From Bryobacterales bacterium (GTDB lineage: Bacteria > Acidobacteriota > Terriglobia > Bryobacterales > Bryobacteraceae): 64,000 bases of DNA. Each line of letters begins with the position of its first letter. Within the stretch, counting starts at the first letter, position 1. Location of the stretch: assembly GCA_003170295.1 (NCBI GenBank), contig PNAJ01000114.1, forward strand, positions 1 through 64,000, given 5' to 3'. The translations under genes were made by a program, and so were the position numbers. The notes beneath the pieces were generated by a model, which ran no database searches, had not been told where the DNA came from, and saw nothing but the letters and a program-made list of their open reading frames with translations. Positions 32,759 to 42,840 of this stretch are shown piece by piece.

Positions 32759-34462
32759 TCAGGCTTTCTTGGCTTGTTCCCTCAGATGATCGCAGCCGCG
32801 CGCGCTTAATGCCATCATTGTGAGGGTCGGGTGCTTGTCGCCGGTGGACGGGAACGCGTTGCCGCCGAATACGTACAGGTTTGGAATGTCGTGAGTTTGG
32901 CAGAAGGAATTCAAGACTCCCTCTTTCGGATCGACGCTCATGCGCGCGGTGCCGACTTCGTGAATGGCTCCGCCGAGAGTGTCGCGCCGCCCTCCCTGAT
33001 TCGCATCGGGCGAGCCTGGACCGCCGGGGAAGCCCGCGGGGCCTCCGCGCCCGAGACCTGGAATGATTTCGCCGCCGGCTTTGCGGAAAAGCTCTTCCGC
33101 TTTCTGCTGGAAATCGGCGATTAGTTTGCGGTCGTTATCGGAATGCGTGAAATGAATTTTTAGCGCTGGAATGCCCCAGTGGTCCTTGACCTCCGGATCG
33201 AGCTCGACGAAGTTTTCCTTTTGCGCGAGCATTTCCGCGCCCGCATTCCACACTCGCGCCTGCGCAACGTAGCGGCTCTTGATCTCCTTCTTCCATGCCG
33301 ATCCGTAGCCGGGAACCGACGCGGCGTATTGCGGGTATTCGGTTTGCCCTCCGGTGGCGTTGATGACATAACCGCGAATGAAATCCTTGCGCTGCGTCTG
33401 CTTGTCGATGTTCTGAAAGTTAGGAATGGTGATGCCCGCGGACTTGCCGTCGTCCAAGCGGCTGGGGCCGCCGCGAAGCTTCGGAAGGATTCCCGAGACT
33501 CCGCCGCCGCCCACCTGGTCCATCATGTAATGACCCAGCAGGCCGCTCGAATTCGCGAGGCCTCCTTTCGCCGAGAGCAACAGCAGGCGGGTATTTTCTA
33601 GCGTCGATGCCGCGAGAATTACGAACTTCGCATCAACGTCGATCGATTTCATCGTGAATCGCTCAAGATAGGTGACGCCCTGCGCGCGATTCTCCGCGTT
33701 CATGCGGACGGAGGCGACGACACTATCGGTGAGGACGTCGAGATTTCCGGTTTTTAGCGCCGGCGGCAAGGTGACGGCAACGGTGTTGAACATCGCTCCA
33801 ACGTCGCATCCGTTGACGCAGTTGCCGCAGTAATGACAAGGAGGCCGGTTGTTGTGCATCCGCGTCAACTGCGCGAGGCGGCGGTGTGTTGTCCTCCAGC
33901 CGAGACTCTTCGACGCCGCGGTGAAAATGGTTTCGGCGCAGTTGAGAGGCATCGCAGGAAGGAACACGCCGTCTGGAAACTGAGGCAGCCCCTCCATCGC
34001 GCCGCTGACGCCGATGAACCGCTCGACGCGATCGTAATACGGCTTCATGGCGGCGTAGTCGACCGCCCAGTCCATGCCGTAGCCGTCGCGCGAAGCCGCT
34101 TTGAACTCGTAGTCGGCCATGCGGTCCGTGGCGCGCGCCCAATGCATGGTGCGTCCGCCGAGGCAGCGCGAACGCGTCCACCGGTAGTTGGTGCCGGGAG
34201 CCGTGGTGTACGGATTCTCGGTGCTATCGAGCATGATGCGATAGTTGCGCTCGTTACCGGTGTAGCGCCGCAAGGAGCCCGGCCGGCCTTGCCCGCGGAA
34301 TTCCATCTCGTATAAGAAGCGATGATGAAAATCCTGCGCGGGCACGACCTTCGAGCCCGCTTCGAGCATCAACACTTTCATGCCTCTACTGGCGAGCTCC
34401 ATCGCGGCCCAACCGCCGCAGGCGCCCGATCCGACCACGATGGCATCGTAGACTTTTGGCAT
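32759..34462 (-). CDS. GMC-family oxidoreductase (gluconate/sugar dehydrogenase large subunit-like)
   Basis: 567 residues. FAD-binding VVGSGACGGWAAMELASRG at the N-terminus, GGRTMHWARATDR, a Cys-rich segment CHYCGNCVNGCDVGAMFNT as in membrane-linked sugar dehydrogenases, and the C-terminal GGAIHEVGTARM and NAFPSTGDKHPTLTMMALS of GMC enzymes. The enzyme oxidises an alcohol or sugar and passes electrons on, probably to a cytochrome rather than oxygen. The upstream gene encodes the matching small subunit, 1 nt apart. The substrate is unknown. Confidence 0.9.
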   Translation of the reverse strand: MPKVYDAIVVGSGACGGWAAMELASRGMKVLMLEAGSKVVPAQDFHHRFLYEMEFRGQGRPGSLRRYTGNERNYRIMLDSTENPYTTAPGTNYRWTRSRCLGGRTMHWARATDRMADYEFKAASRDGYGMDWAVDYAAMKPYYDRVERFIGVSGAMEGLPQFPDGVFLPAMPLNCAETIFTAASKSLGWRTTHRRLAQLTRMHNNRPPCHYCGNCVNGCDVGAMFNTVAVTLPPALKTGNLDVLTDSVVASVRMNAENRAQGVTYLERFTMKSIDVDAKFVILAASTLENTRLLLLSAKGGLANSSGLLGHYMMDQVGGGGVSGILPKLRGGPSRLDDGKSAGITIPNFQNIDKQTQRKDFIRGYVINATGGQTEYPQYAASVPGYGSAWKKEIKSRYVAQARVWNAGAEMLAQKENFVELDPEVKDHWGIPALKIHFTHSDNDRKLIADFQQKAEELFRKAGGEIIPGLGRGGPAGFPGGPGSPDANQGGRRDTLGGAIHEVGTARMSVDPKEGVLNSFCQTHDIPNLYVFGGNAFPSTGDKHPTLTMMALSARGCDHLREQAKKA

Positions 34463-34463
34463 T

Positions 34464-35051
34464 TTAGATCACATGGTGCTGCGGATGATCGCAGGCCGGA
34501 AATGTGGTGTTGTACGAGTTGCCTTTATAATCGAGCGCGTCGATCATCCCGGCGCGCGAGGTGTAAAAAGCGAAGGTGTTCTGCTGCTTGATCAAGCGAT
34601 AGGCGGCAAACGCGGGGTGCGTGGCGGAGCGGTCGCGCTCCGGTTTGGATATTTCTTCGACCAGAGCCGCGCGGCCGTTCGCGTCCAAGGTATGAAATCC
34701 GGCTTGCTGCAGTGCCGCCATGGCATCGCGCCACTGCTTCTGCATGTCCGGCGCAACATCGTCGGCTGCGTGCAGAAGGTAATCGATGTAATGCGCGCAG
34801 TGAGCTTCGCGGGCGCCCGGCGTGTCGTCGGTGGGGATCAGGATTTCGGTGAGCGCCTGCAACGCTGCAAAATCGGCGGGTGAAAAAAACTTCGGCTGAT
34901 AATTCCGCAGCAAAGGCGGCTCCGGGGGAGCGTGCTGGTGGTCGTCCTGGTCAACGGCGGCCGCCCTTAGCCACGCAGAGAAGAACTCGGCTCCTCCCGG
35001 CAACGCGGCGGCGCGGACGGCGAGGTCGAGAACGTCGCGGCGACTTGGCAT
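34464..35051 (-). CDS. gluconate 2-dehydrogenase subunit 3-like protein
   Basis: 195 residues, matching the gluconate 2-dehydrogenase small-subunit family: FFSPADFAALQALTEILIPTDDTPGAREAHCAHYIDYLL and a C-terminal AGMIDALDYKGNSYNTTFPAC block. The N-terminus (SRRDVLDLAVRAAALPGG) has an arginine pair and a mild hydrophobic stretch; it may be a Tat signal, which would carry the folded large subunit across the membrane. It precedes the GMC subunit gene directly. The two form one transcription unit. Confidence 0.87.
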   Translation of the reverse strand: MPSRRDVLDLAVRAAALPGGAEFFSAWLRAAAVDQDDHQHAPPEPPLLRNYQPKFFSPADFAALQALTEILIPTDDTPGAREAHCAHYIDYLLHAADDVAPDMQKQWRDAMAALQQAGFHTLDANGRAALVEEISKPERDRSATHPAFAAYRLIKQQNTFAFYTSRAGMIDALDYKGNSYNTTFPACDHPQHHVI

Positions 35052-35119
35052 GGCCCATAGTATACCGTGGTCGTGAAATTTGGAGCGGGGCGCCAGAACG
35101 ATCTCAAGTAAGCAACGGA

Positions 35120-37789
35120 TTATTCATAGCGGAGAGCTTCCATGGGATCGACTCTGGTTGCGCGCCTAGCCGGCAGATAGCACGCCAGAAGTGCAATTCC
35201 CGTTAAGAACAGCGCGACTCCAACGAAGGTCAGCGGGTCAAGCGGGCTAATTCCGTAGAGCATCACCGACATGAGTCGCGATGCGGCGGCGCACACGCCG
35301 AATCCGATGAGAAGGCCTAGCACGACAGGGCGCATGGCTTGTTTGACGATTAGACTCAGGATCTCCACCGGTTTCGCGCCGAGCGTCATGCGGATTCCGA
35401 TTTCGCGAATGCGACTGCTGACCGCGTAGGAGACCACACCGTAGATTCCAAGGGAGGCGAGCAGGAGACCAAGAAATCCGAGCGTCGCCGCAAGGGACGC
35501 CAGGATGCGCGACGTGATGCGATATTTTTCGAAGTTGTCTTCGAGAGGTCTCGCCTCCACGATGATGTTGGCGTCGAGCGAATGGGCGGCATCGCGGATC
35601 AGCTTCGCGGTGGCGGCTATATTGCCGTTGGTGTGCGCGAGCAGGTGCATGCCCTTTTGATGTTCGACATTCGCCGGAAAATAGAAAAACGTCTTCTCGA
35701 TGCGTGCTAGATCGGTGGACCGGATGTCCTTGGCGACACCGACGATCTCCACAGGTGTCTTGTCCTTTCCGAACCGAAAGGTCTTTCCGAGTGGATCCTG
35801 ATTGGGCCAGAAACGCTTGGCGGTTGCCTCGGAGATGACGGCGACCTGCACTCCGCTTCGTGCCTCGGCTTCAGTGAATCCGCGGCCGCGGACGAAAGGA
35901 ATTCCGAGCAGCGAGAAGAATGCGGGCGACACATGGTTGAACCTGACTTGTTGCGGACCTTGGACTCCGGCGAGTTCGACCATGCTTCCGTAGCTCGATC
36001 CTCCCAGGGGAACGACGACCGTCTGGCTGGCGACGTCGACGCCGGGAATTGCAGACACGCGTTCCATCAATTGGCGATGGAACTGGAGAGCGCGCGGATT
36101 GTCGTAACCCTGCTGTTCGAGGTCGAACGAGGTGGCGACGACGCCTTTCAAAGAGAAGCCGGGGTCCAGAGTCTGAGCGGATTCCAAGCCTCGGGCAAGT
36201 AGTCCGGCGGCGATTAGAAGGACGAGGCAGACGGAAACCTGCGCGGCCACCAAAGCGCTGCGGAGGCGTCCTCGAGAGAAGCGGCCAAATCCCGACCCTT
36301 CTTCTTTGAGCGCGGAAACAAGATCGGGCCGCGTGGCTTGGAGCGCTGGAACGAGTCCGAAGACGATGCCGGTAATTGCGGAGATGGCGATGGCGTATCC
36401 CAAAACGCGCAGGTCGGGCGTCAGATTGAGCGCGATCGGCGGAATATCCGACGGAAGCTTCGACATCACGATTTGATAGAGGGACTCAAAAGTCCAAAAC
36501 GCGAGAATGGATCCAAGCGCACCACCGGTGAGGGAGATGAGGAGGCTCTCGGTCAGAAGTTGGCGGATCAGGCGTCCCCGGCTGGCTCCGGCGGAGAGTC
36601 GAATGGCGATTTCTTTCTGACGCGCGGCGGCGCGAGAGAGCAGCAGATTCGCGACGTTGGCGCAGGCAATCAAAAGGACCAGTCCGACGGCAAGCAGCGC
36701 GACAGCGCCTCCAGCGAGGATGATTGTACGAGCCTCGGGTTCTCCCAGAAATGTCGCGGTGTCGACGGCGAGGGTCGTGCTTCGACCGGCGTACGATTGA
36801 TCGATGCGTCCGGCGATCACCGCGAGGTCGGCGCGCGCGCGGGTGAGGGAGACTCCGGGCTTCAGCCGTCCGATCATTTCGAGCCAACTCGTATTGGGGT
36901 CGGGCAGCAGCGCTGTGCCGGGCATGAGTGTGCTCTGCATCACAAGCGGAGCCCAGAAACTGCTGGGTAGCGGAGAGGTGCCGCCGAATCCTTCAGGCGC
37001 GACTCCAATCACAGTGAACGCGCGGCGATTGAGTGTGACGACCGATCCCACAATATGCGGATCGGAGTGAAATTGAGAGTTCCAGAAGGCGTTGGACAGA
37101 ATCACTACGGGAGCACCGTCCGCATGTGAACATTCGCCTGGTGAGAATGCACGTCCAAGGTCAGGCACACGGCCGAGGACTGAGAAAAAATTGCAGGAAA
37201 CCAGTTGCCCGGGGATGCGTCGCGCGTCCAGTCCCGCCAGCGACGCGTTGGTCGTGGTGGCGGAAACAGCGAGGCCGCTCAGGACGTGGTTATTGTCGCG
37301 GTAGTTCAAGTACTCGGGATAAGAGAAATAACTGATCGACCCGTATGTATTGCGACCGAACTTCCCGCGGAACGATTGATACACGCTGACGACTCTACCG
37401 GCGTCGGCTACGGGCAGAGGACGCAGCGCGATGGCATTCAGGATCGTGAAGATGCCGGTGTTGACTCCGATCCCCAAAGCCAGCGCGAGCACCGCGACGA
37501 TAGCGAAGCTCGGACTCTTGCGAAGCGTGCGGATCGAATAGCGGACATCCTGCCAGAGATCGGAGATGAGTGTCATGAGACTGACTCCTTGTGATTTGGG
37601 TTCGAGATGTTCAAGGTTACGAAAGCGCGGACTCAGTGCGCTGAGGGTCTGCTGCCAGAACCAAGTGCTCGACCGGACCTGATTGTGAAATTCTTCCAAG
37701 AGGTCTCCCGCGATGCACTCGAAGTGCGCTTTTGACAGGCGCAGACGGAGAAGCAAACAGGCGAGCCGTGGTGGAGTTCGCATCCTCAT
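35120..37789 (-). CDS. ADOP-type ABC transporter permease (MacB/FtsX-like, no ATPase)
   Basis: 889 residues. An N-terminal 'permease prefix' region (LLRLRLSKAHFECIAGDLLEEFH), then a first FtsX/MacB module with a helix (SFAIVAVLALALGIGVNTGIF), a large periplasmic domain and three helices (~360-480), and a second module ending with three helices. There is no nucleotide-binding domain in the protein or beside it. The build matches the Acidobacterial duplicated orphaned permease family. The ATG overlaps the PadR stop by 4 nt (ATGA), so the two are co-translated. The transported substrate is unknown. Confidence 0.92.
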   Translation of the reverse strand: MRMRTPPRLACLLLRLRLSKAHFECIAGDLLEEFHNQVRSSTWFWQQTLSALSPRFRNLEHLEPKSQGVSLMTLISDLWQDVRYSIRTLRKSPSFAIVAVLALALGIGVNTGIFTILNAIALRPLPVADAGRVVSVYQSFRGKFGRNTYGSISYFSYPEYLNYRDNNHVLSGLAVSATTTNASLAGLDARRIPGQLVSCNFFSVLGRVPDLGRAFSPGECSHADGAPVVILSNAFWNSQFHSDPHIVGSVVTLNRRAFTVIGVAPEGFGGTSPLPSSFWAPLVMQSTLMPGTALLPDPNTSWLEMIGRLKPGVSLTRARADLAVIAGRIDQSYAGRSTTLAVDTATFLGEPEARTIILAGGAVALLAVGLVLLIACANVANLLLSRAAARQKEIAIRLSAGASRGRLIRQLLTESLLISLTGGALGSILAFWTFESLYQIVMSKLPSDIPPIALNLTPDLRVLGYAIAISAITGIVFGLVPALQATRPDLVSALKEEGSGFGRFSRGRLRSALVAAQVSVCLVLLIAAGLLARGLESAQTLDPGFSLKGVVATSFDLEQQGYDNPRALQFHRQLMERVSAIPGVDVASQTVVVPLGGSSYGSMVELAGVQGPQQVRFNHVSPAFFSLLGIPFVRGRGFTEAEARSGVQVAVISEATAKRFWPNQDPLGKTFRFGKDKTPVEIVGVAKDIRSTDLARIEKTFFYFPANVEHQKGMHLLAHTNGNIAATAKLIRDAAHSLDANIIVEARPLEDNFEKYRITSRILASLAATLGFLGLLLASLGIYGVVSYAVSSRIREIGIRMTLGAKPVEILSLIVKQAMRPVVLGLLIGFGVCAAASRLMSVMLYGISPLDPLTFVGVALFLTGIALLACYLPARRATRVDPMEALRYE

Positions 37790-38112
37790 ACCCTTTGCAG
37801 ATCGAGGCCCTCAAGCATCAGTGCAAGCGCCTTTTGTGACCGTTTCACGGCCTTGAGACCGAGCGGCTCGACGCGGAAAAAGCGCTTCGAACGTCCGCCG
37901 CGTTCGGCCGTGGGATCGGCGAACCAGGAGGCGACGTATCCTTTTGCTTCCAAGCGGTCGAGCGTGCTGTAGAGCGCTCCCACGGAAACGTCGCGCTTAG
38001 TGCGGTGCTCGATCTCGTGGCGGATGGGGACGCCGTAGGCGTTTTTGCCGAGACGAAGGAGGGCGAGCAGAACGATTTGCTCGAACTCGCCGAGGTATTC
38101 GCGGGTAGCCAT
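37786..38112 (-). CDS. PadR-family transcriptional regulator
   Basis: 108 residues from the ATG at 38112, where the conserved PadR sequence starts (ATREYLGEFEQIVLLALLRLG). Winged helix: KNAYGVPIRHEIEHRT then DVSVGALYSTLDRLEAKGYV. The C-terminal helix LGLKAVKRSQKALALMLEG serves dimerisation. PadR proteins repress their own operon until an effector binds. Translational coupling with the ADOP permease shows that it controls that gene; this pairing is common in Acidobacteria. Confidence 0.93.
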   Translation of the reverse strand: MATREYLGEFEQIVLLALLRLGKNAYGVPIRHEIEHRTKRDVSVGALYSTLDRLEAKGYVASWFADPTAERGGRSKRFFRVEPLGLKAVKRSQKALALMLEGLDLQRV

Positions 38113-38197
38113 ATGTTCTACAGAGTAGAGTACGCGGGCGATGCGCGCAAGTTCCATCCTTTTTCAGCGGCATTGTATACTTGCCCCGGGGGGCAAT

Positions 38198-40411
38198 TTG
38201 AAACTTCATCTCTTCTTCCTGAGCGCGATCTTGTGCATTCCCGCCGCCAAAGGGCAGGATCTGAACTGCGACCTCAAAGACTACAAACGAATCGACGGCA
38301 TGAGCGCGGAAATTCGCGGAGCGGCGCTCGAAGTTCTTTGGGATGGGGAACGCGGCGAGCAACTGAAGGCCGGATTTAGTATCCGCAACGGCCAGCCGCT
38401 AGTGAGCGATCTGGAGGTTCGAAAAAGCGGCGGCAAGTGGGTGATGCTGGGCCGCGATCTCGCGCCTGAGTTTGAGGTCACCAGCGGAAAGCGGCGCTTG
38501 TCGGAACAGCAGATGGCGCCGCTGCGGAAACTCGGGCCACTCACGCCGGCACTGATCGAACGCGAGAAGTGGAACGCGTTCTGGGATGCTCCGCTGATGA
38601 TTCCTGGAGCGCCCAACACCAATCTGGATCTGCCGCGCAAGCCCGAGGAAATCCGCCATGCCTCGGCGAGCTATCAGGCGGGAGGATGCCGCGTGAAGAC
38701 CGACGGCGCGCGCATCGAGATTACCTTCCCTAGTCTCAGCATGGGGATTTTTTCGGGAGAATTGCAGTTCACGATGTATCGCGGATCGAACCTGCTGCGT
38801 GTGGAAGCGATCGCCAAGACAGAGGAGCCGTCGGTCGCGTACAAATATTCCGCGGGTCTGAAAGGCCTCGCGATTCACGATGAAACCCGCTTGGTCTGGC
38901 GCGATGTGGCGCGCGCGTGGCAGCAATATGGATTCGGCGGTGGTGTGAATACCGATCAGGTCGCCGTGAAGGCGCGTAACCGGTTGGCGATTGTGGAAAC
39001 CGGAGGCGGCTCGCTCGCTTTTCTACCACCTTCGCACAAGTTTTTCTTTGCGCGTGAAATTGAGACCAATCTTGGATTCGTGTACTACCGCAAAGACAGT
39101 GAGACATCCTTCGCCGTGGGCGTGCGGCAGGCCGATCGCGAGGAGCCTTACCGTCCTTACGGCGTTTCCGACGAGGTGTGGGATAGGCGCGCGCATGAGG
39201 CTCGTCACGACATCAACAATTTCGCGCTCTACAATGCGCCGCCCGGAACATGGCAGCGCATGCCGGCTTATTTCTATCTGAGCCCTTCAAACGGCCGCGA
39301 AACCGCCGACGCGATTCTCGCGTACACGCATGACGATCAGTACAAGGCGATGCCCGGCTTCAAAGTGCTGGTGAGCCACTTCCACATGCACTTCAACGAA
39401 CAGCTCACGGATGCGGGTTCGTTGGACACGCAGCCCAGTTGGCTGCAGGTTTTCCGAGGGCTCGGAATCGACGTCGCGATCCTCGCCGATTTTCACGGAG
39501 ACGCGCATCTCAACGACCCTGGCCCGTTGCGGTTCAAAGAGCAGCAAGTTTATTTCGAGGGTTGTAAGCGTTTCTCAGATCGCAACTTCCTGCTGATTCC
39601 AGGCGAGGAGCCGGATGCAACGCTGGGCGGCCACTACATCACATTCCTGCCGCACCCCGTTTACTGGTCTCACGTGCGCACCCCCGGACAGTCGTTCGTG
39701 GGAACTGAATCGCCGTACGGGAAGGTTTATCATATCGGCTCGCCCGCGGAAGAATTGGACATGCTGCGACGCGAACAGGGGCTGATGTGGCAGGCGCATC
39801 CGCGCACCAAGGGCTCGGCTGGCCATCCCGACGCGGTGCGCGATCAGGCGCATTTCTTGAGCGATCGATTTCTGGGAGGCTCCTACCAGTCGCTGCCGGT
39901 CGATCAATCGCAAAAGCGGATCTGCGAAGTGCGGTGTCTGGGTCTGCTCGACGAAATGAATAACTGGGGCGCGGGCGCGAAGTACATGATCGCGGAGGGC
40001 GACACGTACATGAAATATCCCGACGACGAGACATTTCCGCAGTTGATTGTGAACTACGTGAAGCTGGATCGCGTGCCCAAGTTCACAGAGGATTGGGGTC
40101 CGATCTCGAAAGCGATGAGGTCGGGAGACTACTACGTTTCGAGCGGAGAAGTATTGTTGCGGAATTGGGCCATCGAGCGCGGCGCCTACACGGCCGAAGT
40201 GGAATGGACGTTTCCACTGGAGTTTGTGGAGCTGGTGTGGGGCGATGGAAAGACAACCGGGTCCCAGATCGTGCGGGCAACGGACTTGGGCGCACTCGGG
40301 AATCATCGCTTCCGGATTCCGTTCGATCGAAGCGGGAAGAAGTGGGTACGCTTCGCCGCGTGGGACTCGGCGGGCAACGGAGCATTTACGCAGCCGGCGC
40401 TCTTGAATTAA
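38198..40411 (+). CDS. secreted PHP-like (CehA/McbA-type) metallohydrolase-like protein
   Basis: 737 residues from a TTG at 38198, where a signal peptide begins (LKLHLFFLSAILCIPAAKGQ). A run of six G lies upstream, and a -10-like TATACT is at 38176-38181, which would leave any earlier start outside the transcript. The N-terminal half is a beta-rich domain of unknown type. From ~390 it resembles PHP-superfamily hydrolases: SHFHMHF (HxH), DFHGDAH (~431), IPGEEPD (~469), WQAHPR (~531). Metal binding is likely. Substrate unknown. It diverges from the PadR gene. Confidence 0.7.
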   Translation: MKLHLFFLSAILCIPAAKGQDLNCDLKDYKRIDGMSAEIRGAALEVLWDGERGEQLKAGFSIRNGQPLVSDLEVRKSGGKWVMLGRDLAPEFEVTSGKRRLSEQQMAPLRKLGPLTPALIEREKWNAFWDAPLMIPGAPNTNLDLPRKPEEIRHASASYQAGGCRVKTDGARIEITFPSLSMGIFSGELQFTMYRGSNLLRVEAIAKTEEPSVAYKYSAGLKGLAIHDETRLVWRDVARAWQQYGFGGGVNTDQVAVKARNRLAIVETGGGSLAFLPPSHKFFFAREIETNLGFVYYRKDSETSFAVGVRQADREEPYRPYGVSDEVWDRRAHEARHDINNFALYNAPPGTWQRMPAYFYLSPSNGRETADAILAYTHDDQYKAMPGFKVLVSHFHMHFNEQLTDAGSLDTQPSWLQVFRGLGIDVAILADFHGDAHLNDPGPLRFKEQQVYFEGCKRFSDRNFLLIPGEEPDATLGGHYITFLPHPVYWSHVRTPGQSFVGTESPYGKVYHIGSPAEELDMLRREQGLMWQAHPRTKGSAGHPDAVRDQAHFLSDRFLGGSYQSLPVDQSQKRICEVRCLGLLDEMNNWGAGAKYMIAEGDTYMKYPDDETFPQLIVNYVKLDRVPKFTEDWGPISKAMRSGDYYVSSGEVLLRNWAIERGAYTAEVEWTFPLEFVELVWGDGKTTGSQIVRATDLGALGNHRFRIPFDRSGKKWVRFAAWDSAGNGAFTQPALLN

Positions 40412-41413
40412 CTAAACCTTCGCCGGGACCAACACTGGCGCGGTTGCCAGCAACTGGTCTTCGAAGGAGTAATCTGGCTTCGGGAACGTGTTGTGGCGCA
40501 GATACCATTTATAGGTCTCTTTTAAGCCCGTGGCGAAATCCGTGGACTTGAACTTTAGCACTCGCTGCGCCTTCGCGGTCACCTGCGTAATGGGCGGAAC
40601 GTCGACATAATTTCCGAAATACAACTTCGGACCCATCGGATGTCCGCCCGCCCGCAAAATGTATTCGCGGGGAATGCGGACGAATTTCACAGGCTTCTTG
40701 CAGGCCTTCGCGAAGGCCTCGACGACTTCGGCCTGCGAGAGAGGCCGGGCGTTCGCGATATTGAAAGCGTGGCCGACGGCGGCTGGTTCGTCCATCACTT
40801 TCAGGCACGCTCGTACCAGATCCTTCACGTAAATGAACTGCGCGAGGCGACGGCCGTCGCCCGGCAGGATGATCGACCGTCCGGCGCGGAGGCGGTCCCA
40901 GAAGAATGCCTCGCGATAGAGATTGTTGCCGGGTCCGTAGACAAACGGAGGACGCAGCGTCACCACCGGCAGGCCGATTCGTTGATGCAGGCGGAAGAGC
41001 GCTCGCTCGCTCATGGCCTTGTTGCGCGTGTAGAGTTCGGGCGCATCGTCTGGCGCGAGTGCGTCGCCCTCATGATGATTCAGGCCGTCGCCGTACGCCG
41101 CCACGCTCGACATAAAAACGTAGCGATGAAGATTGGCGCCGCCGAGGGCGCGTACGGACGATTCAATATGGCCCGCCGTGGTACCGCGTTCCAAGTCGTA
41201 GACGTTATCGAAGACGATGTCGAATTTCTTGCCTGCGAGCGCGGCTTTCATGGCCTGGCCGTCGTTGCGGTCGGCCACGATATTTTTCACGCGGCGTCCC
41301 AGATCGTGCCGCGCGCGGCGATGCAGCACCGTCACGGAATGATCCGCTTTCAATAGATCGGCAACCAGCATACGGCCGATGAACCGGGTTCCACCTATGA
41401 CAAGGCAGTTCAT
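40412..41413 (-). CDS. NAD-dependent epimerase/dehydratase (extended SDR)
   Basis: 333 residues. NAD-binding VIGGTRFIGRMLVADLL, SSVAAYGD with the catalytic serine region, YTRNKAMSE as YxxxK, and RPPFVYGPGNNLYREAFFW identify an atypical extended short-chain dehydrogenase. Enzymes of this kind act on nucleotide sugars. Its 3' end lies directly against that of the previous gene (convergent, 0 nt gap). It lies upstream of the inositol phosphate synthase gene in no shared operon: the two are on the same strand, 43 nt apart, which allows co-transcription. Confidence 0.85.
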   Translation of the reverse strand: MNCLVIGGTRFIGRMLVADLLKADHSVTVLHRRARHDLGRRVKNIVADRNDGQAMKAALAGKKFDIVFDNVYDLERGTTAGHIESSVRALGGANLHRYVFMSSVAAYGDGLNHHEGDALAPDDAPELYTRNKAMSERALFRLHQRIGLPVVTLRPPFVYGPGNNLYREAFFWDRLRAGRSIILPGDGRRLAQFIYVKDLVRACLKVMDEPAAVGHAFNIANARPLSQAEVVEAFAKACKKPVKFVRIPREYILRAGGHPMGPKLYFGNYVDVPPITQVTAKAQRVLKFKSTDFATGLKETYKWYLRHNTFPKPDYSFEDQLLATAPVLVPAKV

Positions 41414-41456
41414 GCGCGAGTCGTTTTATTCAAATTATTCAAATCAAGATAGAGGC

Positions 41457-42818
41457 TCAGTCGTAATACTCCTGGCCTAAGTGCGTGATCAAATCCTCAC
41501 CGCGCATCCATCGCAAGGTGTTCTTCAACTTCATAAGCTGGATGAAAATATCGTGCTCCGGATAGAGGCCCGGAGCGGTCATCGGCGCTTTGAAATAGAA
41601 CGAGAGCCATTCCTGAATACCGCGCATGCCGGAACGCTGCGCCAGGTCCATGAACAACACCAGGTCCAGAACTAGCGGAGCGGCGAGGATGGAATCGCGG
41701 CACAGAAAATCGATTTTGATCTGCATCGGATACCCGAGCCATCCGAAAATGTCGATATTATCCCAGCCCTCTTTCGAATCTCCGCGGGGAGGATAGTAAT
41801 TAATGCGGACCGCGTGATAGAAATCCTTGTACAGTTCGGGGTGAAGCTTGGGCTGCAGGATCGCGTCCAGCACGCTGAGTTTAGTTTCTTCCTTGCTCTT
41901 AAACGAGCCTGGATCTTCCAGCACTTCGCCGTCGCGATTCCCGAGAATGTTCGTTGAAAACCAGCCGCTGAGGCCCAGCATGCGCGCCTTCAGGCCCGGA
42001 GCGATGAGGGTCTTCATGAAGGTCTGGCCCGTTTTGAAATCCTTTCCGCAGACTGGAATATTGCGTTCGCGCGCCAGCTCAAGCAGCGCCGGCATATCGG
42101 TTGTCAGATTCGGAGCGCCGTTGGCGAAAGGGATGCCGCTCTTAAGCGCCGCGTACGCGTAAATCTGGCTGGGCGCGATCTCAGGATCGTTCTTCATCAG
42201 CCCGCACTCGAAATCCTTCAGCGTCTGATGCACAGCCGCGGGGCGATGAAACACTTCCGTGGATCCGCACCAGATCATTACGGAGCGCGAAACGCCATTG
42301 GTTTCCTGAAAATTCCGAATGTCGTCGAGCAGCATCTCCGCTTTGTCCATCTTGGACCCGGCCTCTTTAACGTTGGGACCGTTGATGCGCTTGACGTATT
42401 CCTGATCGAAGACCGCCTTCATCGGCTTGATCGCCGAGAGCGGCTCTCTCAATTTTTCGAGCTGCGGCGCTTCGAGCACGCGCGCATTGGCCGCGGCTTC
42501 ATACGCCGTATCCTCGTAAATATCCCAACCGCCGAAGACCAGATCGTCCAACCCCGCGAGGGGAACGAAATCCTTAATCATCGGCGTGCGATTATCGGTA
42601 CGCTTGCCCAGGCGAATCGTCGCAAGCTGCGTGAGCGATCCCACCGGCACGGCCATACCGCGCTTAATCGCCTCGACGCCGGCAATGAATGTCGTCGAAA
42701 CTGCGCCAATTCCAGGAATCAATACGCCAAGTTTACCGTCGGCAGGCGCAATCTTGACATTGTCGTTACCAGAAGACAAACCGTTGGACTCCTTAGAAGT
42801 GGACCCACCGCCCAGCAT
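41457..42818 (-). CDS. ino1: inositol-3-phosphate synthase
   Basis: 453 residues. LGVLIPGIGAVSTTFIAGVEA is the NAD-binding loop; FGGWDIYEDTAYEAA, PNLTTDMPALLELA, CGKDFKTGQTFMKTLIAPG and SILAAPLVLDLVLFMDLA are hallmarks of myo-inositol-1-phosphate synthases. It converts glucose 6-phosphate to 1L-myo-inositol 1-phosphate, the first step to inositol phospholipids and other inositol compounds. It lies divergent to the LytTR regulator. The first ~25 residues are a low-complexity extension with no clear role. Confidence 0.92.
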   Translation of the reverse strand: MLGGGSTSKESNGLSSGNDNVKIAPADGKLGVLIPGIGAVSTTFIAGVEAIKRGMAVPVGSLTQLATIRLGKRTDNRTPMIKDFVPLAGLDDLVFGGWDIYEDTAYEAAANARVLEAPQLEKLREPLSAIKPMKAVFDQEYVKRINGPNVKEAGSKMDKAEMLLDDIRNFQETNGVSRSVMIWCGSTEVFHRPAAVHQTLKDFECGLMKNDPEIAPSQIYAYAALKSGIPFANGAPNLTTDMPALLELARERNIPVCGKDFKTGQTFMKTLIAPGLKARMLGLSGWFSTNILGNRDGEVLEDPGSFKSKEETKLSVLDAILQPKLHPELYKDFYHAVRINYYPPRGDSKEGWDNIDIFGWLGYPMQIKIDFLCRDSILAAPLVLDLVLFMDLAQRSGMRGIQEWLSFYFKAPMTAPGLYPEHDIFIQLMKLKNTLRWMRGEDLITHLGQEYYD

Positions 42819-42840
42819 GACGCGAGATGCATGACGCGCC

